Positions 1 through 8,521 of a stretch of DNA of 64,000 nt are shown here, one piece after another. The position numbers and the translations under genes were made by a program. A model generated the notes under the pieces. That model searched no databases, had not been told where the DNA came from, and worked only from the letters and a program-made list of their open reading frames with translations. Each line of letters opens with the position of its first letter. Position 1 is the stretch's first letter. Origin of the DNA: Corynebacterium poyangense (GTDB taxonomy: Bacteria > Actinomycetota > Actinomycetes > Mycobacteriales > Mycobacteriaceae); NCBI RefSeq assembly GCF_014522205.1, contig NZ_CP046884.1:496001-560000 (forward strand), in the 5' to 3' direction.

Positions 1-1
1 T

Positions 2-403
2 ATTCCCCTGGCACACATAGAACAGGGTAGGAATGTGCCGATGTTTAATTCCTGTTTACCCTGTGCCCCGGCAGGTATCTTCTCCGGAAATATGGTGGTG
101 TCCATGCGACCTATTCCACAGGATCGGATAGTTGATGCGGTGCGGATAACCTCGCGCTATCCAGAAGTTCATGGGGCGCCAGTGCACATTGGGGATCCGG
201 CTAGCATTGGCATTGATGATCTTGCTCAGCCCGATTACGGAGATGCGGTAGATATTCCCGACGGAACCGTGCCGGTGTTTTGGGCCTGTGGCGTAACCCC
301 TCAAGCAATAGTGATGAATTCACGCCCGGACTTCGCTATCACCCACGCCCCAGGGAAAATGCTGGTGACAGATATAAGAGATATGAACTATCAGATTCCC
401 TGA
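2..403 (+). CDS. DUF1445 / D-glutamate cyclase-like putative hydro-lyase, C-terminal part
   Basis: The gene runs in from the left edge; the reading frame is open from base 2, so only the last 133 residues are present. Seen: the conserved stretches [38 protein letters not shown] and [13 protein letters not shown], which are the signature blocks of the DUF1445 family (often annotated putative hydro-lyase). Some members are known as D-glutamate cyclases that form 5-oxo-D-proline; the substrate here is not determined. The start and N-terminal half are outside the window. It ends at a TGA at 401-403 and faces the convergent membrane-protein gene. Confidence 0.85.
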   Translation: MPLAHIEQGRNVPMFNSCLPCAPAGIFSGNMVVSMRPIPQDRIVDAVRITSRYPEVHGAPVHIGDPASIGIDDLAQPDYGDAVDIPDGTVPVFWACGVTPQAIVMNSRPDFAITHAPGKMLVTDIRDMNYQIP

Positions 404-451
404 GGGATTAGCACTATATTCTCAGTTTTATGCCCACCAAACACTAAATTA

Positions 452-1351
452 TTAATGCTGCTTTGTGCGTTTAGTGGGGACGAGTTTTTTCCAGTTGGTT
501 TTTCCGACTAGGAATGCTGATAAAACGGTGGCGATGAACGTTAGATAGCTATCCAGGTAGGGGAATTTCTGGAACGTGATTCCTTGGTCATGGTATTCGA
601 AGCTTGCTGCCCACAGTATTCCACACCCGATTAATGATGCTCCTACGGCGTATAGCCCTGTTCTCCACCGTAAGCGGGCTGAATAGAAAACAAGAATTAC
701 CCATAGTGGGATGATAAAGGGATAATGAAATACAAATCCGAGAAGAGCACTGTAGTAGAAGCCAAAGAGGTATTTATACACCGCTTCATAAATATGAGAG
801 TTTGATGTAGGGACAAAAATGGGGGGAGTGTTGAAGTATAAAAAGATCGCTAAAATTGGGATAATTATTATAGCGAAGGAAAAAAGTGCACTTTTTATTT
901 CGGGTTTCCACTCTTGTGGATTGGGGTGTTTAAGGTGTGAGAGGGGTGGTATTTTTGTCCACGGGATGCAGGCTGTTGCTCCGAGTATGATTGCGAAGAT
1001 GAGGACAGCTACCCGGATGCCCCCATCAAGGCCGTAAAGGATCCAGGCTATCCATGTGAGAGCGAAAAGAACGCGGGCAGTGTATGGCGGTATGTGTGGG
1101 TATTTTGTTGTCAGCCGGCGTGTGATTCGGGTGAGAATTCCAGCAAAGATGAGGATTTGTGCGCCAAGGGGAGTAAAAGCCAGGGGTTCTCCAAGATCGA
1201 AGGGGTCGTAATTGTAGTAGGGACCGTTTTGGAGTGGGTTGAGGGGCACGATGATAGCGGCAGCACTGGTTAGGGTGATAGGGGCAAATAGTAAAAGTGA
1301 TAGTGCTTGGTCGAGTGCGAAATCAGCTTTGGCTGGTTCGGTTCTATCCAT
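452..1351 (-). CDS. Multi-pass membrane protein of unknown function
   Basis: Unrecognised 299-residue protein. It contains about seven or eight hydrophobic stretches, for example around residues 15-40, 60-75, 90-105, 113-128, 152-172, 197-222 and 230-250, with short loops and a basic C-terminal tail (KKLVPTKRTKQH), so it is very likely an integral membrane protein. No catalytic or binding motif was seen. It lies 50 bp downstream of the LGFP/phospholipase-like gene on the same strand and may be co-transcribed with it; a partner or immunity role is only a guess. ATG start at 1351. Confidence 0.55.
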   Translation of the reverse strand: MDRTEPAKADFALDQALSLLLFAPITLTSAAAIIVPLNPLQNGPYYNYDPFDLGEPLAFTPLGAQILIFAGILTRITRRLTTKYPHIPPYTARVLFALTWIAWILYGLDGGIRVAVLIFAIILGATACIPWTKIPPLSHLKHPNPQEWKPEIKSALFSFAIIIIPILAIFLYFNTPPIFVPTSNSHIYEAVYKYLFGFYYSALLGFVFHYPFIIPLWVILVFYSARLRWRTGLYAVGASLIGCGILWAASFEYHDQGITFQKFPYLDSYLTFIATVLSAFLVGKTNWKKLVPTKRTKQH

Positions 1352-1401
1352 AAATAGCGCTCATTCCTTTTTCAGGGGTAACCCCCAGCTATAGAAGAAA
1401 A

Positions 1402-3318
1402 TCATGGCCACCGAGGTGATCCTGGTTTAGTTCCCTGCACATGAAAGACTGTTAAGTAATACAAAGTTGAAACCCTGTTTGCCGCTTCAAAACCCATAGG
1501 TTTACTGGTCTCAAAGATGTCCGCTCTTAGCCGTTTGTCACATTCGTGCCTCATTTCAAAGCTTCGGACGCCACCGGGCTTCAGCATTTTTTCATAGCAC
1601 TGGTCATGCCGTGCGCATGGGCCTCTCAAATCCGCCACAGGTGAATTTCCTGATACGGGGTTCGCTTCTTCGGTTTGCGCAGCCCACCAGTCGGGGCTGA
1701 TTGAACAGAAGTCATGAAGGCTCAGTTTTTCATCGTTAATGTAATAGTTCTTTAGGGCTGGCGAATTCTGTGGGGTGTAGCGCCTTGGCATGTGGCAGGC
1801 TATATACCTGTAGTCCGTTGGAACCTTCACGAAAGGATTTGAATCAAGGGAATGGTATGACCAGGAGCAGGTGGAAACATGACTTCCTTTGCCATTAGAT
1901 AGCCGTATCTCATCCTCTCCATAAGAGTTTTTGCCTTCCTTCACAATCTTTAGTTTTTCACCAGTAGCCGGATCTGTGAACTCATCTCCTATAGCTCTAC
2001 CCTGGCGAGAAGATGCTTGGTTGCCGCCCATAATCTGAAGTAGAAGCTTGGATACTGTCTTTCCGTCGGGAGTTTGTACCCACTCATCTTTATCTAGCTC
2101 AGTCCAAATATTGAGTGTGTCGTGTTGGAAAGGAGTTTCGTAAGGAATGTGATACTCATTCACTTTGGTCTCGCCAATAGGATATCCATACGGGCCAGTG
2201 ACCCCGTCAGCTAAGTTCCATAAAGTATCTACCGATTGTGGAACCTCCCACGCTCCCGTCTCTGGATGCCACCACAATGATCCAAACTGAAAGACGTTAA
2301 ACCTGCCCCTATTGTCTGGCGCGGCGGTCTCGTCACTCACCGGGAAGCCTAGCACGCTTGACGGTCCTCCTATTGCTTCCCAACGTTTTAAAATTTCACC
2401 TGTAATGGCAGCAACCCGCGAGCCCTGCGTAACTGGAGTACGGTACAATCTGCCGCCTTGGAATTGCTGCACCCATCCGTTCAATTCACCTTCTAGGGGA
2501 GAAGATCCCTTCACTGGTACTTCTCCACCCACCGGGTAACCCAACCACCCGGTTTCGAACCCGTTTTTGGCCCATACACGATAATTATTAATTGCTATAG
2601 CATGAGCCCCGGTCGAGGGATGCCAATAGATATAACCGTTTTTGAATTCCTGTCTATAACCCACCCCATCCGGATTCATAATCTCCCCCGACACTGGCCA
2701 GAGTAGCCAACTGGTTACTCCACCAAGCTGCTGGTAGCGCTCACCAATCGCGCCGCACACCTGATGCGGATTAAACGGAACGCTAACGCAGTTTTCGCTA
2801 CGGTCTGTGCCGACCAACCGTCCTTCGCGGCGAGCCTGCTCAACTGCGTCACGTTCAGCTTTGTCCCGGGCAAACTCTATCTCAGCTTGATCCGCCGTAG
2901 TCTTATCAGCTCCGGGAGGAAGGCCAATACGATCCGACCACATCAGTCCCGGAGAGACAGTTTGCTTTGGATTTCCATCAGCAAGTGTTTCCCTAGCTAT
3001 TTGCTGCGCAGCTTCCACTTCCTCTTGGGTTAGCCCGCCCACTTCTCCGAAACTGACCGGATCGTCGGTGTAGGTAGCCTCGTTTACAGCGTTGGTAATA
3101 TAACTCGGCGTTATAGGTTGACTGAGCGACATGCTGTCACTTTCGCTGTCTACTGTTGGAGAATCTTCTGTGCCTAAAAATGCCTCTACTTGCGAGCTAG
3201 TGTTGTTTTGCCGATCAGTGTCTCTGGTTAGTGAAGGGGCTGCTACAGCGGACTGATCAGCGCACACCCCTAGTGTTATAGATATCGCCAGTGTAAAAAT
3301 TGTGCGTCGCCAATGCAT
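1402..3318 (-). CDS. Secreted LGFP-repeat protein with phospholipase A2-like C-terminal domain
   Basis: The 638-residue protein starts with a Sec signal peptide (about residues 1-27, cleavage near SAVAA). A low-complexity acidic region follows, then at least four LGFP-type repeats between about 190 and 400 (landmarks YQQLGG, GWLGYPVGGE, SSVLGFPVSDE, PYGYPIGE). LGFP repeats are found in corynebacterial and mycobacterial envelope proteins, where they are thought to bind the cell wall. The C-terminus holds GPCARHDQCYE at 566-576 and CDKRLRAD at 593-600. A Cys-x-x-His-Asp-x-x-Tyr motif plus a downstream Cys-Asp is the active-site helix signature of phospholipase A2, with His571-Asp572 as the predicted dyad. 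Seen: signal, repeats, motif. Inferred: a wall-attached or released lipase. Enzymatic activity is uncertain because the calcium loop is not obvious. Confidence 0.75.
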   Translation of the reverse strand: MHWRRTIFTLAISITLGVCADQSAVAAPSLTRDTDRQNNTSSQVEAFLGTEDSPTVDSESDSMSLSQPITPSYITNAVNEATYTDDPVSFGEVGGLTQEEVEAAQQIARETLADGNPKQTVSPGLMWSDRIGLPPGADKTTADQAEIEFARDKAERDAVEQARREGRLVGTDRSENCVSVPFNPHQVCGAIGERYQQLGGVTSWLLWPVSGEIMNPDGVGYRQEFKNGYIYWHPSTGAHAIAINNYRVWAKNGFETGWLGYPVGGEVPVKGSSPLEGELNGWVQQFQGGRLYRTPVTQGSRVAAITGEILKRWEAIGGPSSVLGFPVSDETAAPDNRGRFNVFQFGSLWWHPETGAWEVPQSVDTLWNLADGVTGPYGYPIGETKVNEYHIPYETPFQHDTLNIWTELDKDEWVQTPDGKTVSKLLLQIMGGNQASSRQGRAIGDEFTDPATGEKLKIVKEGKNSYGEDEIRLSNGKGSHVSTCSWSYHSLDSNPFVKVPTDYRYIACHMPRRYTPQNSPALKNYYINDEKLSLHDFCSISPDWWAAQTEEANPVSGNSPVADLRGPCARHDQCYEKMLKPGGVRSFEMRHECDKRLRADIFETSKPMGFEAANRVSTLYYLTVFHVQGTKPGSPRWP

Positions 3319-3948
3319 AGCTGCTCCTTAGCGGATCTCGGTCAATTCTTAAAAGTTTCTTTAAGAAAACAAGATATCATATAAAGTGTTGTAGATCACT
3401 AAATAAGAATAGTATTATCTATTATATATATGGCGTGCCTGCATTCTATATAGGTAGATCGCCTTAAAAAGAAGTATCAACGAAGGTTATGTAAGTCCTG
3501 AAGTACTTGTACAACCGCTATTTTCACCCGGGGTAAGGTTTGCGGGCAGTACTAGCGCAAGTCATTTTCACGCTTTGACCCTATCTAGAAACCTGAGGGT
3601 ATTGTGCTGAACTCCGAGGATGAGTTCTTAGCTGGCAGATAACTAATGAGTGAGTGCTACATATGGTTGATCTGTGCTGATCGGATGAGCTGAATTCTGG
3701 TTTGTTCGAAGCATTTCGCCATCAGAACAGAGGCGGGCATCTTATTTTGGTAAGGAAAAGGTTAATGGTTTTCTGCGGGTGACCGGATGTCTGCACTCTG
3801 ACAGGGATCCTTGGACTCTCACGGAGTTCTGGCATGGCCTGTGATGTAGACGCGAAGGCACATGTCTTCCGTGCAAAGAGTTCTTGAGGAGCTACCGCCT
3901 AAGACAATAACTGTGTTCTAGAACTGAATGAATGCGCATCCGGTGATC
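3319..3948. other. Intergenic region without a recognised gene
   Basis: The region separates the divergent LGFP-PLA2 and ABC-transporter genes. It is AT-rich near 3340-3480, where the promoter of the minus-strand gene would lie. No ORF with recognisable protein character was found. The structured leader of the ABC operon follows directly at 3949. Confidence 0.5.
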
Positions 3949-3997
3949 ACTCCTCCTGAGGGAGGAAATGTTATCTCCCTCCTCCTCAGGGAGGAGT
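3949..3997 (+). promoter_or_regulatory. Duplicated hairpin leader upstream of the ABC exporter operon
   Basis: An 18-bp unit occurs twice: CTCCTCCTGAGGGAGGAA (3950-3967) and CTCCTCCTCAGGGAGGAG (3979-3996), identical at 16 of 18 positions. Each unit is itself a hairpin (TCCTCC/GGAGGA with a TGAG loop; CTCCTCC/GGAGGAG with a TCAG loop). The outer arms ACTCCTCC (3949-3956) and GGAGGAGT (3990-3997) can pair, and the middle arms can also pair with each other, so mutually exclusive folds are possible. The last GGAGGAG is the likely Shine-Dalgarno of the mini-ORF at 4003, so the hairpin would hide it. Regulation is inferred; the repeats and complementarity are directly visible. Confidence 0.55.
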
Positions 3998-4002
3998 TGC
4001 TC

Positions 4003-4020
4003 ATGAAACTTTGGCTTTAG
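4003..4020 (+). CDS. Putative five-codon leader peptide (MKLWL)
   Basis: ATG at 4003 opens a five-codon frame encoding MKLWL, ending at TAG 4018-4020. It is preceded at ideal distance (six bases) by GGAGGAG at 3990-3996, the strongest ribosome-binding site in the region. The ABC ATPase gene starts ten bases after the stop and has only a weak site of its own, so termination-reinitiation coupling is plausible. It is not in frame with the ATPase gene. Too short to be called a gene by homology; the call rests on the ribosome-binding site and its placement. Confidence 0.4.
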   Translation: MKLWL

Positions 4021-4030
4021 TTTTCGAGTT

Positions 4031-4720
4031 ATGGCAAAAATACTTGAGCTTCGCAACGTCTGTGTGGCCTATGGGAAAACGAAGGTATTGGACGGTGTGA
4101 ATGCATGCATACTACCAGGTCGAGTATATGGATTGCTCGGGCTTAATGGTGCCGGCAAATCCACTCTTTTTAATGCGATTGTGGGGTTAATACCTTTCAG
4201 TGGGAGCATCACCTTCGGGGACCGGCAGGTGGATCGGACGGTGATCGGTGCCAGCATTAACGGACCTGCATTTTATCCGCAACTATCGGCGAGAGGAAAC
4301 CTCAAAGTTCATGCTTTACTCACAGGCACCAACCCGGTGAGGATAGAGGAAGTTCTCGATGTCGTCGATCTTGATTCAGGGTCAAAACGAGCGCGAAGTT
4401 TTTCTACGGGGATGAAAGTTAGGTTGGCGTTGGCAATGGCTCTACTGACTGATCCGCCGCTGCTTATTCTAGATGAGCCGCAAAATGGACTAGACCCGCA
4501 AGGTATCAAGGATCTGCGTCTACTGATACGTCGGCTCGCAAAAGAAGGAAAAACTGTCATTATTTCTTCCCATCAACTGGGAGAAGTTGCGCACATGGTT
4601 GATGATGTTGGAATCCTCGGACAGGGCACGATGAAATACGAGGGACCCTTAAACGATGTTGCTGAAGAAGGCGAAAGTCTCGAAGATGCTTTTTTCCGCT
4701 ATAGCAGGGACAAATCATGA
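4031..4720 (+). CDS. ABC transporter ATP-binding protein, antibiotic-peptide resistance type
   Basis: 229-residue nucleotide-binding subunit that would energise the membrane protein encoded next. Seen: Walker A GLNGAGKST at 37-45, Walker B LLILDEP at 144-150 followed by QNGLDPQG, and an H-loop His at 181 (ISSHQLGE). The short length and the order of motifs fit the BcrA/lantibiotic-immunity (LanF) class of exporters. The ABC signature is divergent: FSTGMKVR at 124-131 instead of LSGGQ. It overlaps the permease gene by 4 bp (ATGA). The convergent two-component system suggests that it exports, or protects against, a cell-envelope-active compound. The substrate is unknown. Confidence 0.85.
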   Translation: MAKILELRNVCVAYGKTKVLDGVNACILPGRVYGLLGLNGAGKSTLFNAIVGLIPFSGSITFGDRQVDRTVIGASINGPAFYPQLSARGNLKVHALLTGTNPVRIEEVLDVVDLDSGSKRARSFSTGMKVRLALAMALLTDPPLLILDEPQNGLDPQGIKDLRLLIRRLAKEGKTVIISSHQLGEVAHMVDDVGILGQGTMKYEGPLNDVAEEGESLEDAFFRYSRDKS

Positions 4721-6093
4721 AGTTTCTACGTGCAGAGATAATTCGCTCCTGGCTCAGCTTCCGAATGGCTACTCCACTAATTGTCTTTCTCAGCGCTGCT
4801 CAAGCCTGGAGCATAAACTCAGGAATCCAAGCACATGGGGGAGTGGGAGGTTTAACGACTCTACATCTCTATCAAGCCGGGATCATCCTGCCGCTAGGGC
4901 TCATTACCCCCGTAATCACTGAATACAGTGAATATCGTCAAAGATATGGTGGGCTCTTGTGGCGCCCGGAGCACCGATGGAGTGTTCAAATGTCTCGGCT
5001 TGCCGTGGTTTTAGGTTACATTTCGATAGGCCATCTCTTCGCGCCTCTTCCACTTGTTGGATTCAGCTGGAAGTTTTTCCTGCTAGAAACAGTCATCTTC
5101 CTTGGCGCCTACGGAGTGGGCCTGCTTCTCTGGAGTCTAAGCGGCAAAGTAAGCATGGTAATAGCTCCTGTGCTCGGCATTATCTGGGATATCTTGTCGG
5201 TGTACCGAGCGGAGTCACCGAATTGGTTCCTTAACCCGCTGTGCTGGGCTATGAGAGCTAGCCTAAAAGTCTTTGGGGTTCACGCTAATTCTGTACCTGC
5301 TGAACCCGAGGACTTGGTAGGTATCGACCCAGTTCTACCTGCAGTTCTTCATCTCATCGTAGGCGTCGTATGTTGGTGCGTCGGAGTTTCGTTGATCCGC
5401 CATCGGGTTAGAACTAAGGGCCATGACCGTCTCATCAGGGATGTTCGAGTGGGGAACCAAGTACGTACCTCCCAATGGAGAGCACTTGCAATAGCATTGC
5501 CCTGGAAAGGGTGGGCGGTCTTGAGCGTAATGATGATTACGTTGCTGCTTATCATGCGGATGCGTTATGGAGCTGAAACGGCAAGCGGATTTTATTCGCT
5601 TATCTGTTTACCACTAGGAACAACGATCGCTGGAATCACGGCCTGGCATGCCCATCAAGACGCATGGCGTGGTTTACTCTTTCGCCCAGGACACAGGACA
5701 CTATTCAGAACCCTATTGCTGCTCGTTTATGTACCGCTGCTAGTAGTGTTTTCACTGGGTGGCATGTTTATTGGAATGAATTCTCCCTTGCCATATCAGG
5801 TAATGGTTATGCCGGGAATCGTGGCCATGATATTGGTTGTTGTTGCATTTTCGGCAGTGATATCAGAGGGTCTAGCAATCGCCGGTTCATTCCTCATCTT
5901 CATCTGGAGCCTTATGGCTGGTGCCAGTGTGCTTGCTGAATCAGGTTGGTGGTGGATATCTGCACCCTGGGCTTGGGATTGGGTGGTTCATGAGCACCCA
6001 GAATACTGGCTAATTATAGTTGCTATAACTTGGTTCGTAGCGCTGATTGTTGGTGCTATCAGCAACCGGAGAATGTCAGCAAAACCTAGATAA
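4717..6093 (+). CDS. ABC exporter membrane subunit
   Basis: 458-residue very hydrophobic protein with about 12 predicted membrane segments arranged as two similar halves; each half contains a matching loop (YRQRYGGLLWRPEHRW near residue 70 and QDAWRGLLFRPGHRTLFR near 315), indicating an internal duplication. The start ATG overlaps the stop of the ATPase gene by 4 bp, so the two form one operon. It is the predicted transmembrane partner of that ATPase. Its 3' end overlaps the convergent response-regulator gene by 8 bp, so the two modules are packed tail to tail. No family name was recognised with confidence. Confidence 0.75.
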   Translation: MKFLRAEIIRSWLSFRMATPLIVFLSAAQAWSINSGIQAHGGVGGLTTLHLYQAGIILPLGLITPVITEYSEYRQRYGGLLWRPEHRWSVQMSRLAVVLGYISIGHLFAPLPLVGFSWKFFLLETVIFLGAYGVGLLLWSLSGKVSMVIAPVLGIIWDILSVYRAESPNWFLNPLCWAMRASLKVFGVHANSVPAEPEDLVGIDPVLPAVLHLIVGVVCWCVGVSLIRHRVRTKGHDRLIRDVRVGNQVRTSQWRALAIALPWKGWAVLSVMMITLLLIMRMRYGAETASGFYSLICLPLGTTIAGITAWHAHQDAWRGLLFRPGHRTLFRTLLLLVYVPLLVVFSLGGMFIGMNSPLPYQVMVMPGIVAMILVVVAFSAVISEGLAIAGSFLIFIWSLMAGASVLAESGWWWISAPWAWDWVVHEHPEYWLIIVAITWFVALIVGAISNRRMSAKPR

Positions 6094-6688
6094 GATCGTG
6101 GCGAGCAGCCCAAATCACCAAATTCACTCGGTCAGAGGTGTCAGTTTTTCTCAATAGATTCTTGATATGTGTTTTTACCGTTGTTTCTGCGATCTTCAAG
6201 TGATCAGCGATTCTACGATTACTCAACCCTTGGCAGATAAGTGTCAAAATCTCTGACTCACGTTCAGTCATTCCTGGTGTAGATACTGAAGTTTGTGAAG
6301 AGTGAACATGCTTCAGAACGGTTGCTGTAATCGTCGGATCTAAATAACTTTCACCGCGGGCAATGCGTCGGATAGCGTCAAGCAGCATTTCTGGAGAGGA
6401 ATCCTTAAGCAGAAAACCTTGTGCACCTGCTTCAAGAGCAGCCAGAATCAGTGATTCCTCGCGAAAGGTAGTAAGCATCAGGGCAGGGCATTGCAGCTTC
6501 CGGGCAGCTTCGATGCCATCCATAATCGGCATACGAATGTCAAGTACAGCGACATCAGCCGGATGTGAGATAGCTTCAAGGCCATTGCGCGCGGCATAAA
6601 CCACCGTCATGTCGGGTTGGGCGGAAATCAAGGCACTAAAAGCGGCTCGTATTGCAGCTTGATCTTCGGCAATAAGCACTCTAATCAT
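6086..6688 (-). CDS. Two-component response regulator, NarL/LuxR family
   Basis: 200 residues starting MIRVLIAEDQ. An N-terminal receiver domain shows the acidic pair (ED), the phospho-acceptor Asp50 in VAVLDIRMP and the conserved Lys in GFLLKD; a C-terminal LuxR-type helix-turn-helix starts at MTERESEIL and contains SNRRIADHLKIAETTVKTH. The ATG at 6688 overlaps the kinase stop as ATGA, which is why this start was preferred over the ATG at 6697. The cognate kinase lies directly upstream; the convergent ABC exporter is the obvious target, possibly through sequence near 3949. The arrangement resembles systems that sense cell-envelope stress or peptide antibiotics. Confidence 0.9.
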   Translation of the reverse strand: MIRVLIAEDQAAIRAAFSALISAQPDMTVVYAARNGLEAISHPADVAVLDIRMPIMDGIEAARKLQCPALMLTTFREESLILAALEAGAQGFLLKDSSPEMLLDAIRRIARGESYLDPTITATVLKHVHSSQTSVSTPGMTERESEILTLICQGLSNRRIADHLKIAETTVKTHIKNLLRKTDTSDRVNLVIWAARHDLI

Positions 6689-7824
6689 GGCACACATATC
6701 CTCAGCGTGAACCAGCCATCATGAACTTCATAATGCATCGTACCTATTCCCGATATACGGTCCCGAATATTACTGAGCCCAGAGCCAGTTCCAACGCCGG
6801 ATTTGCCAACCGGATTATGTGCCTCAAGAACAAAGCCTTCTGAGTTGATATCCAATGCCAGAGTTCCTGGTGAAGCTCCATGTTTAAGAGCGTTAGTACA
6901 TATTTCCTGGACCGCCCGAACCAGGGCAATGCGATACCGCAAAGGCCACGACTGTGCCACAGTGAGATTGTCCGGTAAATCAGCGTGAATCCCACTGTGT
7001 TGTATGAAGTATGGGATCATTGCTGGGTCAGCGTTGGGGATATCAGAGCCATTCAGAGTTTCAACTAACGCGCGAACATCAGCAAGGGAACGCTCGGTGA
7101 GCTCAAGGATCTGCGTTAAACTCTCACGAGGTTGGTCCAAATATAGAGCTGTTTGGGCAGTGACCTTAATAGCTGTTAGTCCGTGGCCCACAACATCATG
7201 CAGTTCACGAGACAAGGTAATCCGCTGGTGCAAAGTAGCATTAGTGACCTCGTTATATCTCTTGACGGCTTGGTTTCTTAGCCACTGAGCATGTGCGTAA
7301 CACCCCACTACCAGGACCACCGCGGGGATGCCGAATATGATAATTCGTTGGGGAGCGAAACCTCCTAGGATAGGGGGTGCGAAGACCCCGGGATTTACGA
7401 CAGCCCCAGCGGATGCGAGAAGAAGGAAAAATATACTGCCAGAACCCCATCTAGTAACTGTCCATAGACTTAGCGGTGCAGCGAAAAGTATTGGACTTAT
7501 TCCTAAATTAACTGGGGTTAGTGCAGTAACGAGAAGAAAAAGAAGGAAGAGTACTGTAATGGCAGCAGCAGAATATTGTATATAGATTTTTCGAAAAATA
7601 GCTGCGACAGTGATTCCGATGTGGATGAGCAGGTCAAATATATACCACTTTAGCGGTCCGAAAAGAATAATCGGATGAATTGAGATGGCTGTGCTCAGGA
7701 GAAATAAACTAGTCCAGGCAATATCTGATATTGGAAAAATTCCGCACCAAATCCGTGTTCTGGACCGCCAGTCCAAAGGGTCTAATAAGGGTGGATTAAC
7801 CCCATCATCTTTGGTGATGTTCAT
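6685..7824 (-). CDS. Sensor histidine kinase, HisKA_3 type
   Basis: 379 residues. The N-terminal half has about six hydrophobic segments with very short loops and no large extracellular domain, as in intramembrane-sensing kinases. The dimerisation/phospho-acceptor motif LSRELHDVVGHG places the phosphorylated His at 209. The ATPase domain shows QEICTNALKHG (306-316) and GTGSGLSNIRDR (345-356). It pairs with the NarL-type regulator downstream (4-bp overlap). The kinase probably autophosphorylates in response to a membrane-associated signal and controls the neighbouring exporter; the signal is unknown. ATG start at 7824. Confidence 0.9.
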   Translation of the reverse strand: MNITKDDGVNPPLLDPLDWRSRTRIWCGIFPISDIAWTSLFLLSTAISIHPIILFGPLKWYIFDLLIHIGITVAAIFRKIYIQYSAAAITVLFLLFLLVTALTPVNLGISPILFAAPLSLWTVTRWGSGSIFFLLLASAGAVVNPGVFAPPILGGFAPQRIIIFGIPAVVLVVGCYAHAQWLRNQAVKRYNEVTNATLHQRITLSRELHDVVGHGLTAIKVTAQTALYLDQPRESLTQILELTERSLADVRALVETLNGSDIPNADPAMIPYFIQHSGIHADLPDNLTVAQSWPLRYRIALVRAVQEICTNALKHGASPGTLALDINSEGFVLEAHNPVGKSGVGTGSGLSNIRDRISGIGTMHYEVHDGWFTLRICVP

Positions 7825-8454
7825 GAGATCTCATAATTATTTTCCAAAATAACTTTGATATAAATTCTGTACTGGTAGAAGATGTATCCATATCTTAGAT
7901 GATAGGAAAGATGACATTCGAATTATATCAAAAAATTCAGCTGAGCGGGTACGGTTATTCTGAGGGGAATATAGGTGCTGAATCTGGGTTCAGCTAAGAG
8001 TTTTTGCGCAATTAGAATTTCTTTGGAAATAGTGGGTTGTTAATATCGACTGATATTTAGGTGCATATATCTTGACGAGTTCAGTCCTCAGGGTAGACGA
8101 TATTCCCCGAGGAATCCCATAGCTATTGGGATGAGCTATGGGGCTGCGTCGGCATTATTGGAGGTGCCGGGCCGTAGAATCGGAGATCTTAGGGACAAGT
8201 GCCCCACGCATGGTTATTTGAGGGCAGATAGTAGACAGCGTCGTAGTGGCATACATGAATGGTTATCTGTGTTTCCCCTTATATATAGTGCTCTCATCCT
8301 CATGCCGTGCAGTGACTGCTCATCAAATTCTCAATATTGATTCTCAAGGTTCCAGGTGTTGCTTAACGCCCTCGGTATCGACCGCTTCATTCTGATACGT
8401 AGCTCACGGATTTTTATAATCCAGGGCGGGGCTGGATGTTAGTAGCCCTCATCA
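7825..8454. other. Intergenic region with several short hairpins, no convincing gene
   Basis: No protein-coding frame here looks real. Visible structures are GCTGAA/TTCAGC at 7977-7994 followed by a T-rich stretch (7999-8005), ATTCC/GGAAT at 8102-8115, and a nine-base perfect inverted repeat CCCATAGCT (8116-8124) / AGCTATGGG (8134-8142). The kinase promoter should lie near 7825-7900. A small RNA is possible but unproven. Confidence 0.35.
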
Positions 8455-8488
8455 GAAAGCCCCCGCTCGGCATTGTCCGATCGGGGGG
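8455..8488 (-). terminator. Probable intrinsic terminator of the AztD-like gene
   Basis: An interrupted GC-rich hairpin: CCCCC (8460-8464) and TCGG (8467-8470) pair with CCGA (8477-8480) and GGGGG (8483-8487). On the minus strand it is followed by a short T stretch. It lies about 35 bp after the stop of the minus-strand lipoprotein gene. Confidence 0.55.
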
Positions 8489-8521
8489 GGGCATTGAGAC
8501 CGTAATTAGCAGGGGGTGTTT

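Noticed and set aside
8131..8340. 69-codon open frame in the gene-free region after the kinase
   Set aside because: It begins inside an inverted repeat, has no ribosome-binding site and its composition is not protein-like; no family resemblance.
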